Shown: in pieces, positions 58,776 to 64,000 of the stretch
How positions within the stretch are numbered: position 1 is the stretch's first letter
How the letters are laid out: each line of letters starts with the position of its first letter
Origin: Angiostrongylus vasorum
Taxonomy: Eukaryota; Nematoda; Chromadorea; Rhabditida; Metastrongylidae
Direction of reading: 5' to 3'
DNA length: 64,000 nt
NCBI GenBank assembly: GCA_018806985.1
Contig: JADANN010000026.1
Location: 1-64,000, forward strand
Program-made: the position numbers and the translations under genes
The notes under the pieces: model-generated
What the model saw: only the letters and a program-made list of their open reading frames with translations
The model's database searches: none
What the model was told of the DNA's origin: nothing

Positions 58776-59227
58776 TCTGTTTAGCAAACACGAGGTGTTA
58801 TTTTATTTCTTTATTTACGTACAAGCTGACGTGTCGGCGGATTTCGCCTTTATTCGGCCAAACACCTCCATAACCAAACAGAGAAAACGCTGAACCAAAA
58901 TTTCAATCACATTGAACACAGCTTTGCACACTCACCGCTTTCTATGAGGCTTCCACTCAGTATGTCGCGTCGAGACCAACCGCACAGAGTTCACATGGAA
59001 GCATAATATGCCCCTCCCATCAAAACAACAGCCTTATATACTGCCCAATGTCACGCGTGATAATGAGACATTCTTCCCTGCGGTTCATTTTCGGATTTCT
59101 GGAATTAATCCAGAACGCCTCAAGAGTTTTGCGCGCTTGTGTTCTCGATTTCTGCGCGAGGATCGTGACACGTACTTCAAAGTCCTCTCCCGCTATGTCT
59201 CTGGGTCCTATGCGTGCCTAGTGGGGT
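58776..59227 (-). repeat. PLE2 3' end, one of two inverted copies
   Basis: Inverted relative to 60083-60566: gttctgtttagcaaacacga at the outer end, then pseudo-LTR sequence and the last ~70 codons of the PLE2 protein. This copy lacks about 40 bp that include the CTGAGGA box of the hammerhead-like motif seen in the other copy. Confidence 0.8.
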
Positions 59228-60082
59228 ATTTGGTTTACGTTTGCCGACTAGGTGTTCTTTTATGCGGACACAGAGGGGTCTGCCCGTTTCGCCAATGTAT
59301 TCGTCTCCGCACGTCTTACAGGAGATCAGATAAACTGTACCCGAGCTCATGCAATCACCGTCCCTACCATTAGGGCAAATTATGCAATTTTTCGTTGCAC
59401 ATAGACGGTCATATAGGCGGTTACGAACTAGTTGGCGCTAAGATTACTCGGTGGCATTTCAACTACGTTTACCGAATTCTCTAGACCAGCCCTTCTTAAG
59501 CAGCGTTTTATAGCTGCACTTACATCATTTGAGATGAAGGGCAGGATAAACGGGACCATTTCTATCACTAGAGGTGTCGTTTAGGGGCCTAGGATTTCCT
59601 CTACACCCTGCCCCAAGCTACAGTTTCGTAGCCATTAGAAATGGCTATTTGCCGCGCCAAGTTCCGGGACTCCTCTCTCTGCTCTCTTCCCGTGCACACG
59701 TTGGTCGCTGTTCGAAACATGTTTCTTACCAGCGCCCTTTTCGTGTGAGAGGTGTGAGAGGAGAGGTAATGAACCAAGATGTTTTTATTACTTGGCTTTC
59801 GGTCCCACTTCGTAATGCACCCATTTTCTGACAGGCTAATTTGGACATTCAGGAATGGAAGCCAGTTTTCTTTCGGTTTCTCTCGGGTGAACTTGATATA
59901 CTCTGACTGTTCATTCAACACCTCGAAACATTTGTCCATTTCCTCTTGTGTTGAGCAAAGGACAAAACAGTCATCTATATATCTACAGTAGAGTAGCGGC
60001 CCGAGATCGATCACCGGTGCTTCCATCTTAGACATAAACGCAATGGCCAGGCTTGGTGCCAGTCGTTGTCCCATTGCCAACC
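59020..60082 (-). pseudogene. Penelope-like retroelement PLE2, 5'-truncated RT plus GIY-YIG
   Basis: Minus strand, starting inside the RT: GLAMGQRLAPSLAIAFMSK, LLYCRYIDDCFVLC (the catalytic YIDD is intact), QEEMDKCFEVLN, ENWLPFLNVQISLSENG, HYLSSHTSHTKRALVRNM. After frame breaks, the CX2C block CIICPNGRDGDC and the GIY-YIG domain TVYLISCKTCGDEYIGETGR with CVRIKEHL follow, then TLEAFWINSRNPKMNRREE and a stop at 59020. The N-terminal half and the first RT blocks are absent. Its 5' end joins an inverted copy of its own 3' end, as reported for Penelope-like insertions. Confidence 0.85.
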
Positions 60083-60566
60083 CACTAGGCACGCATAGGA
60101 CCCAGAGACATAGCGGGGAGGACTTTGAAGTACGTGTCATGGTCCTCGCGCAGAAATGGAGAACACAAGCGGGCAAAACTCTCGAGGCGTTCTGGATTAA
60201 TTCCAGAAATCCGAAAATGAACCGCAGGGAAGAATGTCTCATTATCACGCGTGACATTGGGCAGTATATAAGGCTGTTATTTTGATGGGAGGGGCATATT
60301 ACGCATCCATGTGAACTCTGTGCGGTTGGTCTCGACGCGACATACTCAGTGGAAGCCTCATAGAAAGCGGTGAGTGTGCAAAGCTGTGTCCAATGTGATT
60401 GAAATTTTGGTTCAGCGTTTTCTCTGTTTGGTTATGGAGGTGTTTGGCCGAATAGATTGCTGTCAACATGACCTTTCCAGGCCCTGAGGAAGGCGAAATC
60501 CGCCGAAACGTTAGCTTGTACGTAAATAAAGAAATAAAATAACACCTCGTGTTTGCTAAACAGAAC
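60083..60566 (+). repeat. PLE2 3' end, inverted copy at the 5' side
   Basis: Reverse complement of 58776-59227 plus the extra hammerhead-containing segment. It reads, on the plus strand, the PLE2 C-terminus (TLEAFWINSRNPKMNRREE), the stop, an untranslated region and the terminus gtttgctaaacagaac. Confidence 0.8.
60478..60518 (+). ncRNA. Candidate hammerhead ribozyme at the PLE2 3' end
   Basis: CTGAGGA (60484-60490), stem II GGCG/CGCC with an AAATC loop, GAAAC, then GTT as the cleavage triplet; stem I pairs CAGGCC with AGCTTG (five of six, one G-U). Same core and spacing as at 46943-46978, and the same extra A after the first box. A weaker alternative stem III with the downstream ACGTA is possible. 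Confidence 0.4.
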
Positions 60567-60774
60567 TAGAAAGAATTATTCAATCAATGCCGAGGTTAAT
60601 AGAAAGTCGGACGTGGGAGTTATTGCATTGGATGTTTCTAACTACTTGGCTGTGTTCTGCTCAAAACAGTGGACAACTACGAGTTTACATTCCCGATTTG
60701 CCTCTAATACCGGAACTTCGTTTGACTCTACTATTTAGGTGGCTTCGAAATTAGGTTTTTGTTATGTTACGGTT

Positions 60775-61135
60775 ATCCCAACGGATTACCGTCTCTTCGT
60801 GGTTGGGAGATGTTTCAGGATATCGGGATGCGAAGTACAGCTGCGGATTAATCCCGCTGATGGGGTCTCCCAAGCTGAGAAGGAGTCCGCATTTCCATCA
60901 GGAAGCCCAGAAAAGAGTAAAGCAATACCAGGATCCACTACCGTCCTGGTATCAAACAAGTAGCATAGTGGTAAATCTCTCTCTGATCCACAAGAACGGC
61001 AACTGCCTGTGGTGGTAACGACCTAGGGCAGACTTTGGCTAAGCTGACCTCGGCTCTAGGAAACCACAATGGCTAAACTAGCAAAACTCCAAAAAAAAGC
61101 TAGAAATTATGCTGCGGCTCGCACAACCAGTGATG
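60775..61135 (-). repeat. D repeat copy
   Basis: Near full length on the minus strand, from tggttgtgcgagccgcagca to acggtaatccgttgg. Minus-strand flank gatggctcgtcatcac recalls the cggcccgtc end of other copies. Confidence 0.7.
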
Positions 61136-61221
61136 ACGAGCCATCTAAGTATTCAGGTACCGAAGTAGTATTTCACATAACCCATTATGACATGTACTAT
61201 GCGGATCCCAGCACTTTGAGT

Positions 61222-61246
61222 CGATTCGATGCTTCGCATCGAATCG
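61222..61246. other. Perfect hairpin
   Basis: CGATTCGATGC, loop TTC, GCATCGAATCG: an 11-bp perfect stem downstream of the D repeat. The neighbouring tgcggatcccagcact also occurs at about 36945, so this may be the end of another repeat family. Confidence 0.6.
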
Positions 61247-61636
61247 CATACTTCATTGGTGTTGTAATATAGTGAGAACTTTAAGAGATGTTTCGGCCTG
61301 CATCGAGCAGAGACGCTACATCAGCATCGTTGTAGTTCGGCCGAAATAAATCAAGGTCTACTCATATGAACGTATTCCTTCAAAGTTAGTTCGTCGTTTT
61401 GCTGGTATGTCTGGACCAATTGGAAGAGTTTAGCTTCGTTTCCGTATAAAACGAATATATGATTGGATTTTCACTCGGAATGGACAACTTCAGCTGTACT
61501 TCTTGGTGTCTAAGTCCTCTCTTGTTTAGTTTTTGTCACAGCAAAGGATCCGCAGTCGGCGTGACGATAGGCACACTCTTGTGCGAATAGACAATACACC
61601 ACTAAGCAATCGCCGCTCGTTGGCATCGCACTGCTC

Positions 61637-62750
61637 AATTGTAGTTATGGTCGATAAAATTTGTCACATTGTTTAAATTGGTCAAATACAACAGAATGCG
61701 TAAGGACATAATCTTGCGTGTTTTTAGAACGGCTCGTTCAAAATAAGAAGATCGTCTTACGACTCGTCTCTCATCAGTTGCTGTTTTTCTCTCTTGAAAT
61801 GAATTCTTAGCCAGATCTTTTATTGAAGTGACAATTTGCTGTGAATAGTTTATGGATAAAAAGATTTCTTAGACGGTGATAATTCAGAGAAAGCAAGTGC
61901 AGAGAACTGCCTCTTCCCGGGCTGCTCTGTCAGACAGGGCTGTTTCAGAACCGTCGCTGGATAAGAACAGCGAAGAGCGGAACTCTGAAAATATAGCCGG
62001 TGTAGGGTGGTGTGTAGACAACGCTGATTCTAGTCGCGTTGATGAGATATGCCTCTCCAATATAACTCCTTATTTCTTTGTGCAATTTACACCGACAATT
62101 ATGCCTCATATCACAGGGATGGCCTGAGGAAGTCACAGCTCAGGAGCCTTCTTTCGCTTGGACGGTCAGTCTCGGAAGCCTCTTTGATTCGGGTTACAGC
62201 AGAAGTAGTGGAATTCTGGACAGTTAGGCTGTTCCTAGTTGAACGAAACAGAAATTTAGTGGCTTTTTTGATAATATCACCAATGTTGGAAGAGTATGTG
62301 TAAATAAATATTGATTGCGCTACCGTGGATGGCCTTTGAAATTTTCGCTTGTATTACTTTCTCTTTGTGGTATCGCAGGATTTTTGCGAAACTAATATCT
62401 ACAAGCTGATAAAACATTTTAATGTCACATTTGTGCAACAACTACGAACTCTCTTAATAAATGACAACTGATTTGACTTCTATAATGAGCTGCCAACACT
62501 AGCCGATGTGCACTTTGTTTCGCAAACGGTGCTTTCACTACTTCACCAATCCAAAGGTGGTATGAGTTCGCATCCACCACAATGCTCTTATAAAATGATC
62601 AGCATGGTGGCAGAAACGCTATCAGTTCGGTAGACTTGCGTTTTGTCACCACTACCTGCCATGGCTATGACTATCGATGATAGCGAGGAAGGTTGGGAAG
62701 TGCCAAAATTTTGTACTATTCACCCCTATTGGTAGTTAACGAGTAAAGAG
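61637..62750 (+). repeat. R unit, diverged and truncated copy
   Basis: Aligns with about 1295-2410 of the intact R units at roughly 85-90 percent by eye. It is cut off where the inverted PLE1 5' copy begins at 62754. The D-like and SINE-3-like 3' parts of R are absent. Confidence 0.8.
61855..62227 (+). pseudogene. Decayed copy of the R gene exons
   Basis: Keeps SLDKNSEERNSENIAGVGW and DNADSSRVDE, but the donor GAG|GTACGC of the intact copies is GAG|ATATGC here, so the intron cannot be spliced normally. Frameshifts occur in both exons (an extra G near 61938), and the last exon reads SFAWTVSLGSLFDSGYSRSS-like in a shifted frame. Confidence 0.75.
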
Positions 62751-62753
62751 CAT

Positions 62754-64000
62754 GGGTTGACTAGGTGCGAAACTCGGACCCAATTCTAACAATGAACGCT
62801 CATTTTCCGGGAGCTTTATAAATTCTAACACAGTACCTCTGGATGTTCTTGGTGCGCAGTCTATTTCCGGGTTGTTACTTAAAACCTGACCAGCGGTGGT
62901 CCTTTGATTTGATCATTTTTGTGCGGCGTGATAATTCTTCAAACTTTTTCCTGAACTTGCTCTTAATATCACACCGAATCTTTTCGCATATCGACGTAGA
63001 CCCAGCTACTATTTTCTTCCAAAGATTTGGATTATTCCTTCAGTTTCGAGCTTGCCTGTCATTAGAATTCCCAAACAATGACACATTAATTTGAAATTTT
63101 ACGATTTCTAAATCATATCTTGCTGGACAGATGCTCCGCTCGTTCAATTGCTTTCGCGTTCGAAATAGGAGGCTCAACGGGAAAAAAACTGAAAAAATCA
63201 CGTTTTTTGGGCTTCGGTTAGAATTCCACCCTTTTTAAGCAAAATAGTTAGGAACGATTTGCTGTTTCTAATAGGTTCTATCCTAATAAATCCTAATCGA
63301 TCAAATTTACTTGGAGATGAGATACCTTTATTCAAAGAATAGACGAGGGAGTGGGTATTTTCGCACTGTATGAGTCGCATACGATTCATCACACGTGCTC
63401 TAGCGAAGGTCTAAAGAACATTGGTGAATGGAAACAAGTTTGATTTTAATCGGATAAATCTAATTTGGAAATAAACGGATCAATTGTATTTATAGCATGC
63501 ATGGTTCAGGTGACATTCTTGGTTTTCCATTACAGAAAAATCAAGGTATTTCAGCACGCTCCATGTGCGAACCTTATCTATCTTTTGATTTTCATTTGCT
63601 GTTTTTGCTTTAATTTTTGTCCTTCGCACAAACGATTTTCCTTAAAAATTCCGAGCCTTCTCATCGAATCCTGTCCAGTCAACGTTTTTGCGAAGCCTTC
63701 AAAGTTTTACGATGCCGATTTGCGAATTGTGCTTCGTGCATCTCATAAAGTAGGAATTATCTGGACTTATGCTTCCCTTATCGACTTAGATCCTTGCCAG
63801 TCCTTACATGTCCTTCGGTTTTGCGCACATTCGCCATTCGCTTCGTTGTTTTGCAACCTTAATCCGACGAGGTAGTCGGATTCAGGAATAAGCTCAGCTG
63901 TCTACCACCTGAAGCCTGTTATTTATCTCTTCATTGAAATGTTTACAGCTAGTTCAGCGCAATTTTCCCAGTGAACCTGAGTTAGTCGTGCTAGACCGTT
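62754..64000 (-). repeat. Inverted copy of the PLE1 5' region, running off the window
   Basis: Reverse complement of 43654-44903. On the minus strand it ends inside the PLE1 coding region, so this is a 3'-truncated copy of a Penelope-like element, or a pseudo-LTR of an element lying further right. The 136-codon plus-strand frame at 63465-63875 is antisense to the leader and is probably not a gene. Confidence 0.8.

Noticed and set aside
61260..61345. CTGATG ... GGCCGAAACATC on the minus strand, resembling a hammerhead core
   Set aside because: The box reads CTGATGT, stem I does not pair and stem II is poor; no relatives in the window.
63465..63875. 136-codon plus-strand frame with a hydrophobic stretch
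   Set aside because: It lies antisense to the PLE1-type leader; in the other copy at 43780-44190 the frame is interrupted.
1..64000. Prokaryotic features (operons, Shine-Dalgarno sites, CRISPR arrays, phage or IS elements)
   Set aside because: No regularly spaced repeats or long uninterrupted genes; introns, SINEs and LINEs show the DNA is eukaryotic.

Overview
The window is AT-rich, gene-poor eukaryotic DNA with very short exons, introns ending in TTTCAG-like acceptors, and many interspersed repeats. The RTE-type endonuclease fragments, Penelope-like reverse transcriptases, tRNA-headed SINEs and a MATH-BTB gene fit a strongylid nematode, most likely a hookworm. That assignment is inference from families and splice signals; no species marker was read.

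Layout. (1) 179-20662 is one large inverted repeat. Two ~9.4 kb arms (179-9602 and 11245-20662) mirror each other about a point near 10423. They flank a 1.6 kb spacer that is itself a third copy of a 1.9 kb segment, called R here, found in each arm. Each arm carries a MATH-BTB gene (BTB half at 13852-15265 in the right arm), an RTE endonuclease relic, a ~355 bp interspersed repeat (D) inside a MATH-BTB intron, and R with the 3' exons of an unidentified host gene. (2) 20674-22100 holds an RTE fragment abutting the palindrome edge and a compound SINE. (3) 23-29 kb has minus-strand exons: two with REXO/PQE-1-type exonuclease signatures, one PHD-like zinc finger, and a few unassigned. (4) 29.7-37.5 kb is mostly repeats: SINEs, a D copy, a mariner-like relic and an internally deleted RTE. 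(5) 38032-48538, minus strand, is a seven-exon model for a predicted secreted protein of unknown function. Exon phases agree at every junction except E2/E3, where a 1-nt homopolymer change is needed, and E5, which also carries an extra base. Its largest intron contains a Penelope-like element (PLE1) on the opposite strand, and other introns hold SINEs. (6) 49-58.7 kb is sparse, with a few candidate exons. (7) 58776-60566 is a second Penelope-like element (PLE2) bounded by inverted copies of its own 3' end. (8) 60.8-64 kb is repeats: D, a decayed fourth R copy, and an inverted copy of the PLE1 5' region running off the window.

Two patterns link the regions. First, several otherwise intact exons are broken only by single-base changes in A or T runs, and the two palindrome arms differ at the same runs; this suggests either base-call errors in the assembly or very young pseudogenes. 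Second, the 3' ends of both Penelope-like elements carry a CTGAGGA...GAAAC core that resembles a hammerhead ribozyme, as known for this class of element.
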